From Venturia oleaginea (Eukaryota > Ascomycota > Dothideomycetes > Venturiales > Venturiaceae): a stretch of 64,000 nucleotides of DNA. The DNA is taken from assembly GCA_013176395.1 (NCBI GenBank), contig JABMLP010000003.1, forward strand, positions 1,302,001 to 1,366,000, read 5' to 3'. This document shows, piece after piece, positions 11,303 through 22,758 of the stretch. A model generated the notes under the pieces. The model did no database searches. It saw nothing but the letters and a program-made list of their open reading frames with translations, and was not told the DNA's origin. Numbering within the stretch: position 1 is the first letter of the stretch; every line of letters starts with the position of its first letter. The position numbers and the translations under genes were made by a program.

Positions 11303-14300
11303 TCAGTACCTATTGTTGCCATTGTAGTTTCCGCGCCCTCTCCCGCCGCCACCTCCGCCTCCTCTACCACCACGACCACCTCTATAACCACCACCATTGC
11401 CATTGTAGTCATCTCGACTGCTCCCATTGTTGTAGCCGCCCTGACCACCACCATATTGGCCCTGGTCACGTCCACCACCGTAGCCCTGATTTCCTCCTCC
11501 TTGGTAGCCTTGATTGTAATTCTGGTTCTGATTCTGATAACCACCACCATTGCAATTGCCACCGCCGTTGTAGTTGTTACCACCCGGTGGAGCCCAGCCA
11601 GGCGGTGGAGGCGGTGCATAGCCCTGCTGTGCTGCCATATGAGGGGGCGGTGGTCCTTGTCCAGGTGGGAAAGCCAGATGCGCGGCAAAAGGGTTGGCAT
11701 AATTGATGCTTCCACCTCGTCCACCACCACGGTTATTGTTCCCACCACGTCCGCCACGATATCCGCCACCATTGTCTAGCGGTGCACCACCAAAGTTGCG
11801 ACCGGCTTTTGAGGCAAGACCACGGGTTTTCTGAATGTCACCGTTGTCAAGCTCGGGCCTGGGCATTACAACGCCACGGAGTAACATGGATTTATGGACG
11901 TGTTTGGCTGCTGGCATTTCGTAGATGACGCTCATTGATTGGTCCATGTCGATACTGGGCATCGCTCCGTCTGACAGTGGGTAGACGAGAGAGCTCTGAG
12001 GTATGTAGTCCTCATTCTTCTCAACGTGACCTGATAGACCCTCGGTCTTCTTGGCATTGAGCTTCATTTTAGCATCGCCTTGCTTCTTTGAGTACCAGCT
12101 CATGGCAAGGTCTTCATACATGGGATGTTGAGAATGGAATAGCAACACGTCGTTGCCAACGGTATTCCGCGCATGTTCTTCCTGAGTCAACAATGGGTAC
12201 TTGGTAGCCATGGCTTTGAGAAGCTCGTCGGCGTCAATCCAAGGTAGAAGAGCGACACCCTGCCATTTGAACTTACCGCCGTTCAGATCGACAACGAAAT
12301 CTTCAGGATAGAAATGTTTGATAGGGCTGTCGTCGTCAAGCATTAAAGGATGGAACTTGTCTGGAATGGCGTGTCTAGAGGCTGCGGGCAACACACCCAT
12401 GAGTTGCTCGTATGGTCTGAATGGTTTACCTTCATCGAACTCAATCTTGACGTTTTGAATGTCGACAAAGTCAGCAGCGAATGGGGCATAATGATGAGGG
12501 TAGAACCAGGTCCAAGATGGACAACCTTGCAAGTAGTAAGCAAGTACCCAGCAGACTCCCTCGACGTAGTCATTTGCGACCTGTCTACGGAAAGCTGGAT
12601 CAGTGTTGTGAAACTTGTTCTCATAGTAACGGTCGGCGTATCCGTCCTCCCACAATCGTACATCATCTGGTGGTGGCTCGTCACTATTGGCTCCAGGTGT
12701 AGAGACTGCAGAGCCGGGCGTGCTTCGTCCTGGGGCACCGTTGTCCTCTTCTATCATGTCTGCCTTGCGCTTTCCGAGTGCGCTCAAAGGAGTTTGTGGA
12801 GTGGCGGGGTCATCGTTAGCAGCGGCTGGATCTACGGTGCCGCCTTCTGATGCGGCTTGCTTCTTTGCCATGAGCTGCTCTTTCAGATACGCAGCAGCGC
12901 TCTTGTTCTCTTCAGTCTTACCAGCAACGCTTGCTTGGAAGTTGGCTTTTTTGTTGACCATCATTTCGTGCGTCAATTTTCGTACTTCGGTTTTTGCTGC
13001 ACCAGGGGTGAACATGACCACGTCGTGATTGTCTTGCTTGCCAAATCGTGGCTGTTGACCGTTACCGTGTGGGCTACCATTACTTTGTCGTCCATTACGA
13101 CGATCCTCTTCAATCTTTCTGCGCTTTTGGTTGGCACTCCGCTTATCTTCAATCTGCTTTCGGCGCTTGAAGATAGAGTCTTCTTGCACAGCTAAACCAG
13201 CAAGAATACTCTGAGCACGTACGAGATCTACATGGCCGTCTTTTGTAACATAGCCACCCATGATGGGAAGATTGTCGCGCCAAACGGCGAGTAGTGTATC
13301 AATGCCTTCTTCGCGAATAGCCAAGCTGGGAAGATGAGGTAGGAAATCGTTACCAACGAAGAAGCAAAGAAAAACCCAATCGTCGAGGGCACGCTCGAGA
13401 TCGAACTTGAAGCCTTGAGAAGCGACATACAGTTCTTCGGCAAGATATTCTCGCAAGACATTCACTTTGAGCCAGATGAATGGTTTAAGGGGAGGGGGAC
13501 CCGACTTCTCGTCGTATTCACCACGCTTCTTCTTGGCCTTTCCTGTGCACGCTGCAGCCATGTGTCCTTGTTGACCACATATTCTGCATGCACCAGGTTT
13601 GGCGGATTGAAAGAACACATCTTCTCGGAGGATACGGAAATGGGGCTCATGAGTCGCGATACCCAACATGATGAGATCAGCGTCAAGGCCATAAATCACA
13701 TGGCGAGTGTTGGGATCATACTCAGGAGAGCGTCGTTGCGAGCGCACAAATTCCATAATTTTGTGTTCTCCTTCACCTGGAACCGTGGCGTCGGAAATGA
13801 TGATCTTCATCTTGGCCCACATTGGGTCTGTATTCAGTTTGTATGCACACCAGTATCTCAGACTCTGGGCTAGAATGTCCATGAAAGGCGTGCCGGGGGT
13901 GATCACATTACTGTCCCAGATTTCTTCGTCTTCGGACTCGCTATCGTCATCCCCCTTTGGATTTCCAGAGGCCAACAATAGCTTACGGAACTCTTCTTGC
14001 TGCGCTTCCTTCTCTTCCTTGTCTTGAGCGGATCGGAATCGTCGCGATCGCTGTTGGTTCATTTTTGCTCGAGGCGCAACACCATCTGGTGAAGTGTTAG
14101 TCAATGCTTATTGGAATAGATAGTATCTGGAGGCAGCAAGAAAATCAGGCATACCCTCCTCGGAGACATTTGATGGAAGTAGCGGAATACTGCAGCAAGC
14201 CTCGAAGAAGGGCCATTTCTCATCGCATCCCTTGACAATTAGTTCTTACATACCAACAGCAATCATCAAGATTTTTCTGGGCCGGACCATGTTCACAACA

Positions 14301-14560
14301 CGCTCGGTGTACTTGAAGACCTCGATCATCATCTCCTCCTCATTTCTTGGTGCTGGCCTATCCTCAGGATGGGAACAAGGATGGACAATGCCATTCATAT
14401 CGAGATAGAGATTGTCGAACTCTTCGCCATTTGGGTTTGCTCCAGTCGTGTCAGCAGGAATCTCCACGCCATCAATCTCAGTTGGCAGGTCTTCCAAGAC
14501 CGGCGCCACAATCTTTGGGTATTTGGTGGACAACCACCGGAAGAATGCTGGAACACCCAT
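11303..14560 (-). CDS. RAT1: 5'-3' exoribonuclease Rat1/Xrn2
   Basis: Nuclear 5'-to-3' exoribonuclease acting in Pol II termination (torpedo model), rRNA and snoRNA processing and RNA quality control. Exon 1 (14560-14254) begins [15 protein letters not shown] and includes [12 protein letters not shown] with an active-site Asp. A 168-bp intron (14086-14253) splits [21 protein letters not shown], the most conserved block. Exon 2 (14085-11303) has [11 protein letters not shown] and [10 protein letters not shown] (metal-binding acidic residues), a CCHC zinc knuckle ([14 protein letters not shown]), the second conserved XRN region ([20 protein letters not shown]), and a Gly/Asn/Arg-rich RGG-type tail of about 130 residues. 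The predicted 1,029 residues fit filamentous-fungal Rat1. It shares a 388-bp divergent spacer with VTA1. Confidence 0.96.
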
Positions 14561-14948
14561 GATGGTGGGGTGAAGTAGATGGTGTCAAGGGAAAGCGGAT
14601 GGTAATGATGTAAAGGTGGGCGCGTGAGGTTCGGTTCTCCTGTCGAGGGTTGTTTTCCGGGTTTGGAGGCGCGCTGTTCTGCGGAGGACCGGGGATTTGA
14701 TACGGAGGCACGACTTGGATGGATTAGATCAGGCGTGCGCGACACAACGGAGACATGTCTGATGTTGTTTTGGGGGGTGTTTTGGGGAGTTGTTGAAGGC
14801 AAAGAGTTTCTCAAGAACGCAGGCTTTGGAGATCGCCCATGGAAGGCTAAACACGTGATGACGGCAGCCGCATCCGAGTTCAAGTCGCTGAAGGCAGCAA
14901 CTTCGACTTAACCCTTCTGCTCGAGTAATCATAATCATAATCATAATC
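14561..14948. promoter_or_regulatory. Divergent RAT1/VTA1 promoter region with short microsatellite
   Basis: 388 bp separate the two start codons, so both promoters must lie here or overlap the genes. Immediately before the VTA1 ATG is a tract of about four ATAATC units (about 14925-14948) that runs into the start codon. No other defined element was identified. Confidence 0.55.
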
Positions 14949-16266
14949 ATGGCCGCCTCTATACCAGCTCCTTTGAAAACGCCCGACATCACCCCCTTTA
15001 TCACTCGAGGGGCTCAGCTAGAAAAGGCCAGGCCGGTGATTGCATACTGGTGTAGGACTACTCCAGCTCCATAGCATATCAGAAAGCTGATGGGTACAGG
15101 TGAATACCATGTCGTCAATCAGATCCTCAACAAAGGACTCCATACCGAGTCGGACGAGTCCATGACTTTCACCACCACGCTGATGGATAAGCTGGAGAAA
15201 TTCAAACAGGACAATGCCACAAATGACGCCGTACACGACGACGTAGCTGCTCAGGCATATGTAGAGCAGTTTGCGTTGGACACGTTGAGCAGGGCAGAGA
15301 ATGCTATGAAGGCGAACAAAGTCACAGCGTGCGTTACATCGAATGCCAAATATCTGCTCAGGACGCTTACAACCACACAGCCAGACGGCAGACACGTTCC
15401 GTGCAGCTTCTACCTTTCTCGAACTCCTTGGAATATGGCAGACGCCACTCTTGCCAGAAATAGCTGCGAAGTCCAAATTTGCAAAGTTCCATGCTATGAG
15501 AATAGCAAAGGCACTCAAGGCTGGCGAAGATCCCAATGCCTCGAACCCTGTCCAAGAGGTCAACTCGCCCAGCGGGCCTCCACTCTCACCTTCCGACCCC
15601 GAAGTACAGAACCTTAATAGGTTACAACCCACGGTTGAAGATGCGGACGACCAGTCTCGTCCGCCATCTTTCATAGATTTTCGACCTACGCCGCCAAATG
15701 TAGTCTCATACTCCCAGCCGTCAGCACCACCGCAAGGCGAGGTCTCGCCATTAGAGCAATCACCAAACGGAGGCTACTTTCCTACGGTACCCACTTTTAC
15801 CTCGGACAACTCAGCTCCCAGCTTGCCGACAGCGGCAGAAGCAGATGCAGATGTGACTATGACCTCTCCCAGCGCCCAAGACTTTTACAACACACAACGA
15901 AGCCCACCACCAGCACCACAACCTCACCACGCTGAAATTGGACACCCCCCTCAAGCGCCAAATCCCACCTCCCAAGCACGCGCACCACCTCAAGCACCCC
16001 CTCAACCATTTTTCCAACAGCCTCCGCAACAATTCACCCAGCCTACACAACTTTTCCAGCCTCAGCCGCCAGTCCAATTTCATCCAACTCCACAACCTGC
16101 ATATCAAGCTCAGCCAGTCCCTGCACAGCAGTACAGAACAGATGATGATGCTGTGATGGCAGCACAGAAGCATGCAAAATGGGCAATTTCAGCGCTAAAT
16201 TTCGAAGACTCGGCAACCGCCGTTAAAGAATTGCAGCTAGCTCTGCAGGCATTGGGTGCCAGGTGA
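14949..16266 (+). CDS. VTA1: ESCRT regulator Vta1 (LIP5 homologue)
   Basis: Vta1 binds and activates the AAA ATPase Vps4 to recycle ESCRT-III at endosomes during multivesicular-body sorting. Exons are 14949-15051, 15100-15328 and 15381-16266 (introns of 48 and 52 bp), giving about 405 residues. The N-terminal half is the helical MIT-like Vta1 domain: QLEKARPVIAYWC-EYHVVNQILNKGL, then AYVEQFALDTLSRAENAMKANKVTA-QTADTFRAASTFLELL across the second junction. A long Pro/Gln-rich disordered linker follows. The C-terminus (AQKHAKWAISALNFEDSATAVKELQLALQAL) is the Vta1 dimerisation and Vps4-binding domain. Both splice junctions restore the conserved frame exactly, which supports the model. Confidence 0.94.
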
Positions 16267-17638
16267 TCTCCACAACTTGGATAAGCGCTAAGAAAATGAG
16301 GCAATGAATGATGATCGCTTATAGAGGCGATAGTCTACGGCATTGACGTGTAGGGCTTGCAAAAGACGGTCTTCTTTTCACCTTGAGATACCCTTACCCT
16401 TACAGCGTCACCCAGAAGGCAGGTCAATCGACTGGTATGACATCCAAAACAATTGAGAAGCTGAATACTGCTTCCATACTATTCTTCTACCTACTCCCAG
16501 AACTGATCTCAATCATGATTTCATCAACGCCATCATGTCCTAGCCCTATGAACGCCCCCAGTACACTTAGCCCCTTGTTGATCAGACTCACTCTTCAGTA
16601 ATTGTCTTCTCAAATCCAGGGACACCTGAGATCAAGAAAGCTGGTCTCAAATTTCTCAGAAGGGACGGTCGTAACATCCCAAGTACCGGCTTTGGCAACA
16701 GGCGATGGCGAACTTCTAGCCAGCTTTGCGAAAAAAGCAGCAGACTTCCCAGGATCACTCGATTCATTTTCGGCACCTGCGAGAGCCATCGTTTCACCGG
16801 GTGTTGATCCTAGCAGATATCCTCATCCCAGCCACTAAAGGACATTCGGCTCCCTTTGCCGAACCTGGAGACGGAGGTGTAGAATTTGTTTTTTGTTTCG
16901 AGGGAGGTGATGCCGATGCATATGGCTGTGACCGAACTGATTGTTGCTGCGGTAAATCCGAAAAAAACTTTACGTGCTGGGATTGGTGGGGCGGCTGGGA
17001 ATGTTAATTATGTTTTTGGAATGGGAAGTTAGTTCTGGGGTGTATACTTGTTGGACTGCATGTTTGAGAGGAGGAGGACCTTACTGGGAAGTAGATATCT
17101 CATCGTGTTCGTCTCTTGTCCGCTTCTGCTCTTGAATAGCTGGCTTTGGGCGGCTAGGTCGGTCGGGGTGTGTGGATACGCATTCCTTGAAGAAAAATAC
17201 AGATTGTGAAATCGGATTTTTGGCAAGGCTGCTAATATATGCCAAAGTGCAAATTGTACTTTATCACCAACCCATATAACTACGACTAACCACAGTTGGT
17301 TCGGGAACTGTTCAACGTGTACGCTGCTAAAAAGTTGCTAAATTCATGTCCCATGTTTGGTCATTGCCGCGTGATGTTTAGAGAGTTGTTGGAGGGTCAA
17401 TGTAGGAGCAGCTCTATTTCGAATGCTAGACCGAAAGGGTCGTGAGTGCATGCCCGGTTTAGACGTAGTTTGCAACCGGGAACAGTGTAGATTTCGTCAA
17501 GCAGGTGATTTATATCTTCGAACGCGTATGTTGGTAGCTTTCCAATGAGTCTCTGATTTATGGAGGTTCTGCAATTAGAGGACTTGAGATCGAGTGCTGC
17601 TTGATACATCTAGATTTCGTACATGAACATTTTCCTTT
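16267..17638. other. Intergenic, no gene seen
   Basis: About 1.4 kb between the VTA1 stop and the convergent carboxylesterase stop. Short frames (60-93 codons) are present on both strands without recognisable features. It probably contains both 3' untranslated regions. Confidence 0.5.
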
Positions 17639-19363
17639 CTACAACTTTGGTTTTTCCTTCTCTGCTGTTGCTGTAGTGGGTGTTGGTGCGTCCATGACTG
17701 CATCCCATATTTTCAATCCTTGTTCCCATTCATCATCTTTCCGAATTGCTATCGTACCGTCGGCTTTCAAGTAGCGCGCTTCATTTGCTTTTAGACCTTG
17801 CCATCCCTGCATTCGCTCGCCTTTGATGAAGTGGGATAGGTTGATGATGAAAGCATCCTTCATGATCTTTCTCTCGTTGTTGGGTAATATTTTCCCATCA
17901 CCGTAAAACCAAATCGCCATGTCTGCGCTGTGGGTTGCACCGAATTTCCTCGGTGTAAGTGCTGTTTCGCTTCGCCAGTCTATGCGGTAGCGGTGGATGA
18001 GATGACCGGCGCCGTGTTTGTGAAGCGAGTTTATGAAACCGCGTTGCGTGGCGTGGATTTGGATATCTGCGTAGATTTTTCCAAAGGCTTCTTTCCAGTT
18101 TATGCAGTCGGGTGGTGGTTGGCCAGTGGGTGAGTATTGACGAGCCAGGGCCTGGCAGATGTGTGCGGGATAGTCTGCCGTGAGGCGTGTGAAGATGGTG
18201 TTTGCTGAGGGGGAGGGGATGGGGCGGTGAAGGGCGTAGATGTAGTGTTCGGACGAGCAATCACCGATGATGATTTGAACCTTTGAGGCGATGAGTTTGC
18301 GGGCGAAGTCGCCGTTTTGGATGGAGGGGAAGAGGGAGGGTTTTATGAAGTCTCCATCTGTGATGGCGCGGAATTGGTGGAGTTTCATTTTCGGTATCGC
18401 TGCCACGAGTTCTTGCGAAGGTTTTGAGCGGAGTAAGGCGAGTTTCTCTGGGGTGGGGAGGGACTGGGGAATGAAGAGGAGGGAGAGCAGTTCGTTGAAT
18501 TGGAGTTGCGTTTCTTCTAGTGATTTTAGGGGAACGCCTGGGCCATTTGAGTGCATAATCATCCTCTTGATTAGGCGCTTTTTTGGTGGTTGGTCAAGGT
18601 CGAATGCGAGTTGATAGAATGCAGAGTGAGCGCCTGCTGAGTAACCTCCAATGGTGATGTTTGTGGGATCTCCCCCGAAGTAGTTGATATTTTTGTATGT
18701 CCATTCTAGAGCGAGACGAACATCCCAGAATCCCAGGTTTCCGGCTGGCTTCTTTTGAGAGGCGGAAAGTTCGTGTGAGGCGAGGAATCCAAAAATGTTC
18801 AGTCTGTAGGCTGGCTTTACGATAATAGCTTTGAAGGGAGTCGTAGACAGGAGGGCAGCTGGGTTGCCAGGCATGTTTGCGTTACCGAATTGCAGAAAAC
18901 CTCCGTCTTTACAGGTATTAGATATTACTATTGCTGCTTCGAAACGTGAAGACACTCACGAATGTAAAAATAAACAGGCCATCCTAAGACCACATCAGCA
19001 TCTAGCACGTGAACCTATCTCATTTCGACAAAACTCACCCTTTTCCGGAGCCGCTCCTTCAGGAATCCAAATGTTACACTGCAAACAATCTTCGTCGAAA
19101 AGAGGATCTGATTTACCAAGCTGGGGACACACGCTAGCCCCGCCAGTATATCGTCCCGGATTGGCTCGTGTTCCGTAGCGATAGCATGGTTCGAGAGGAC
19201 GAGGCCTTTGCCATCGAAAGGGTCCTATGGGAGGTAGTGCGTAAGGAATTCCGCCAAAGTAATGACACAGTGGTCGTTCCGAGCTCTTGTCTTTGATGGA
19301 TGAACCTTCTATGAAGCCTCGGAATTGAAGGTCCAAAGGATATGGAATTGCTATTGTTTCCAT
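17639..19363 (-). CDS. Carboxylesterase type B (alpha/beta hydrolase)
   Basis: Serine esterase of the carboxylesterase/cholinesterase family. Exons (minus) are 19363-19039, a 24-nt exon at 18983-18960 and 18906-17639, with introns of 55 and 53 bp, giving 538 residues. The short exon supplies WPVYFYIH, joining to GGFLQFGN to complete the oxyanion-hole block. Further features are YGGIPYALPP-like FGGIPYALPP near the N-terminus, DEDCLQCNIW, the nucleophile elbow GGYSAGAHS, a probable catalytic Glu in GDCSSEHY, and a His in GATHSADMAIWFYG. There is no signal peptide, so it is probably intracellular. The substrate is unknown. Its start lies 429 bp from the divergent phospholipase-D-like gene. Confidence 0.92.
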
Positions 19364-19792
19364 TATGCTATGAGAAGATGGCCAAGTCGGTATAAAGTTC
19401 GAGAAAGTATGTCAGCTTCTTCTTCGGATAGATTCACCTGCGGTTTGTTGATGGTGAAGAAGTTGTAGAGTAAATGTTTGTGAGCACAAGGACCTCGGCA
19501 TATAGAATACAACACGCCGAATTAATTCGGCAATCTTTTCTGGTTAAAACATCAATTATTGGGACTGCTGTGAGATGGTGCTCGACTTCTCAAAGAAGCA
19601 TCTCAAGCCATTGTTTGGGCTGCTAGGCGTGGTTGGATGGAGCCGATAGTTCTATACACTTTGCTTTTTCCTGCTTGTCTCACTCGCTCGACAAAGAACT
19701 ATCAACGTCCCTCGATTCATCAAGCTTCTCTGATGCCTCACAACTTCTACCTCTCTCAACCATCACCAATGAAGTAGGACTCTATACTCAAC
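19364..19792. promoter_or_regulatory. Divergent promoter region, esterase and PLD-like genes
   Basis: The 429 bp between two divergent start codons must contain both transcription starts unless they overlap the genes. The half nearest 19793 is pyrimidine-rich on the plus strand, typical of fungal leaders. No binding motif is claimed. Confidence 0.5.
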
Positions 19793-21241
19793 ATGGACCC
19801 CGATCTGTCAGAGTCCACCATGCAGAAGCCACCTACAGGCAACGTGCTTGTTAGCCGCTGGTGGGATGCAATGATGAAGAACACGGCTGAAAACCAGCAC
19901 GATGACCCAGGCTACTATGCCATCAGACCCGACATGTTGATAGCTGATGCCAAGGTCGGTTCATTCATCGTTGGGAATGGAGACGACATCTTCAGCAACA
20001 TGCAAGCGTCAATTGAGGCAGCCGAATCCGAAGTGGCAATCATCACTTGCTTCTGGGCACGCTCGACATCACTGAACAAGCTATCCACCTCTCTTCGAAG
20101 ACTATCGAATAAAGTGGTTGAAAGAAACCGTCCCAAAGTGCGAGTCTTCATTGGTTTCTCCTCCCTTTCCAAATTGCAAATGTTATTCCATACGTCGTCA
20201 CTGCATGGACAGGACCATCAGCCATCCACATGGCCAACAAAGCTAGGATTGCCATCCATCGACGAATTGCCAGGGCTAGACATTCGCATCAAAAGCCTTT
20301 TCATCCGCCCCTTCTGCGTTATGCACCCTAAGTTCATCATCATTGATCGCCAATTGGTCTGGCTACCCTCTTGTAATGTGAGTTGGGAGTCATGGTTCGA
20401 AGGATCTATTTCGCTCTCTGGGCCAATTGTCAGACCCTTCTTAGACTTCTGGCAACAATTCTGGGTAAGAGACGGAAATCAAATGGCATTGGGATGGGAT
20501 TCGTCCCAGACACCACTCCTCCAAACACCGCTTCAATCCGACAGCGCTTTTTTTGGTGCTGCACATGGTATAGTCGACTTGAACGACATGCCACCCATCG
20601 AGAGCGTTTTTCTACCGTCCCCAAACCACACCAACCCTCAGTTCCGACTCCCATTTCAACAAGCCGCTCCGCCGCCGCCCACTCCACTGAATTTGTTTCT
20701 GCTAGAGCTCTTGACCTTCGCCACACGTTCGATATACATACAGACTCCCAATCTTACCTCTTCCCCCCTCATTGACGCCATTCTTGAAGCTCTCGACCGT
20801 GGTATCAGTGTTCACATTGTGACTAGTGAACGCCTCATGATCATAGAACAGCTTGTTTTGGCTGGAACAACAACATCAAGATGTGTCGCAGGCCTCATCA
20901 AGCGATACCAGCACGTGGTGAGAGCTCGTCGATCGTCAGTCGATGAAGAGACAGGTCTGATGCCAGTCGGACGACTACGCATAGAGTACTACGAAGCCAA
21001 AACGTCGGAAGGCAGGGAGGAGGGAGAACCGGTCCAATCTCACCTGAAGTTGACCATTGCCGACAACAAATGGGTGGTACTAGGGAGTGGAAACATGGAT
21101 CGTCCTTCTTGGTACACCAGCCAAGAGTTGGGTGTGGCGTTACACTCGCAAGAACTCTGTCAAAGGATTCGGGGAACTGTCGACGGTGTTCTTCGAGATA
21201 GAAAACGAGTGATTTTTGATGGCATGAACCTCGACCATTGA
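19793..21241 (+). CDS. Phospholipase D-like (HKD) protein
   Basis: A single-exon 482-residue protein with two HKD half-sites, the mark of the PLD superfamily, in which the two motifs form one phosphodiesterase or phosphatidyltransferase active site through a phosphohistidine. The first is VMHPKFIIIDRQLVW (H-x-K-x4-D) near residue 185, followed by SCNVSWESWF. The second is SHLKLTIADNKWVVLGSGN near residue 420, followed by MDRPSW. The FVGNGDDIFSNMQASIEAAES-type N-terminal block matches the start of the PLDc domain. There is no signal peptide or PX/PH domain, unlike classical PLD1, so this belongs to the short fungal PLD-like proteins of unclear substrate. The ATG at 19793 has good context, and an in-frame Met ten codons on is an alternative. 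Confidence 0.9.
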   Translation: MDPDLSESTMQKPPTGNVLVSRWWDAMMKNTAENQHDDPGYYAIRPDMLIADAKVGSFIVGNGDDIFSNMQASIEAAESEVAIITCFWARSTSLNKLSTSLRRLSNKVVERNRPKVRVFIGFSSLSKLQMLFHTSSLHGQDHQPSTWPTKLGLPSIDELPGLDIRIKSLFIRPFCVMHPKFIIIDRQLVWLPSCNVSWESWFEGSISLSGPIVRPFLDFWQQFWVRDGNQMALGWDSSQTPLLQTPLQSDSAFFGAAHGIVDLNDMPPIESVFLPSPNHTNPQFRLPFQQAAPPPPTPLNLFLLELLTFATRSIYIQTPNLTSSPLIDAILEALDRGISVHIVTSERLMIIEQLVLAGTTTSRCVAGLIKRYQHVVRARRSSVDEETGLMPVGRLRIEYYEAKTSEGREEGEPVQSHLKLTIADNKWVVLGSGNMDRPSWYTSQELGVALHSQELCQRIRGTVDGVLRDRKRVIFDGMNLDH

Positions 21242-22758
21242 TATGCATGTCTATCGAGCAATACTGTACTTCGTACACAATGGACGCATGTCGCACAACC
21301 CACACAATCGTACATTGCCTTGGATGATGTCTTGGTCATCCAGGCTCTTTCCAATAATACCCAGCCGAGCAGGGTATATGACGTACCAAGGCTTCAGTTC
21401 TTCGATTTCAACAGATTGTCGCAAGATTTGAGCTTTGGGGGGCGGAGAGCTACTGATTGCGCTGGGTTGCAAACACCAAGCAGTCTCATATGGACCCTTT
21501 GGACTCAAAATGCGAGTTTGCATCGCTCGCGGCTTTCGCGACTTGAAACTCGTCATGTGTATCAATACCAACTTCAGCGTGATTATACTACTCGGATATT
21601 GGCATCTCCACGAAGAACGCTTGGTTCGCGCTAAAATAATGGCGGCATCTGCGACCTCCATCTACCAACGAGATCATCCGGTGTCGAAACAGACACCCCA
21701 ATGCCCCGATTCCAGAACTACAGTTCTCTTCTGTGTCCCCTCCTCTCAGACTCTGGGGATCGAACCATGTGAAGCCGTAACGCATCGAAGAAGCGCTTTG
21801 TCAATTCTTATTCGACACTTACTGTCCGCTATCTGACAGTGTCTATGTATCTTCGGTCAAATGGCTTACAGGTTTACCAACACCATCAAGACGTTCCAAA
21901 CAATGGTCGAGATCGGCTCGTTTCTATCCATGAAGCTCAGAAGCGGCAAAGATGAAGCATCTTCTCGAATTTTCTAGAAGCTCGTAAGAAAATGTTTTGT
22001 CCATCACGTTGCTCATCTGTGCTCGCTCGAGCCCTTACGTCCGCCACTTCTTTTGTATAATGGAACAAATATGCAAATCCTCGTGCTCACTGGCGCACTC
22101 GCGTGATACAGCTGGTAGGTGAATTTGCATTAACATTAGAGCCATGGAGTGGTCCAAGAACCGATTCTGCCATCCAACTTTCACCAACAAGCCACTCTTT
22201 GGAGCAATGACAAGACCAAGCACCAAGCCACCAAAAATGCTATCCTTGGTTCTTTTGTAATGCACGATTGTTTGAGGTCTATGATATTGAGGGAAGTAAG
22301 AAAATTGCCTGCTGTTAGCCATGGACTGCGAGATTAGCACGACAATTTGAAGCAGAGAACCCCATCGCTCGCACTTGAAAGCATACAGGCTGTACTCTCG
22401 ATCTGGACGACAAGTGACATCGCTCGTTCCTGGTTCCGCACGGGCTTTGATCTGTCCTTGTGCTGCGGCAAACGGAGGCCTCAGCACGATTTCCAATTCA
22501 AAAGTGGTTCGTGCTCTGGCCGAAGTCACGGTCGTCTCAAGGCATACCCCTTTGACATCCACGACGATTGCTTTGCTCATAGCATGGCTGCCTATAAGAC
22601 GTTCGCTCGCTTCTTCCCATCAGCATCAAGGAGCAAAGCTGGTCTACTATAGTTCCCTTCGCGTCTATCAACCAAATTTCTATTTTTCAATAGCGGCCGA
22701 CTTCACTTTCTTTCATCTCTCCGCCACAACTAGTCATAATACCCTTCTATCGTTCAAC
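21242..22758. other. Intergenic, with one unsupported 181-codon minus-strand frame
   Basis: About 1.5 kb upstream of the peroxidase. The longest frame (22035-22580, minus, 181 codons) starts 178 bp from the peroxidase ATG. It has no domain, signal peptide or family pattern that I recognise, so it is recorded here and not as a gene. Other frames overlap each other on both strands. Confidence 0.45.

Noticed and set aside
11303..11772. Long plus- and minus-strand frames of Thr/Val- or His-rich sequence
   Set aside because: They are shadows of the Gly-rich repeat tail of RAT1 in other frames.
22035..22580. 181-codon minus-strand ORF next to the peroxidase
   Set aside because: No recognisable domain, signal or family pattern. 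It lies in the peroxidase upstream region and could be chance.
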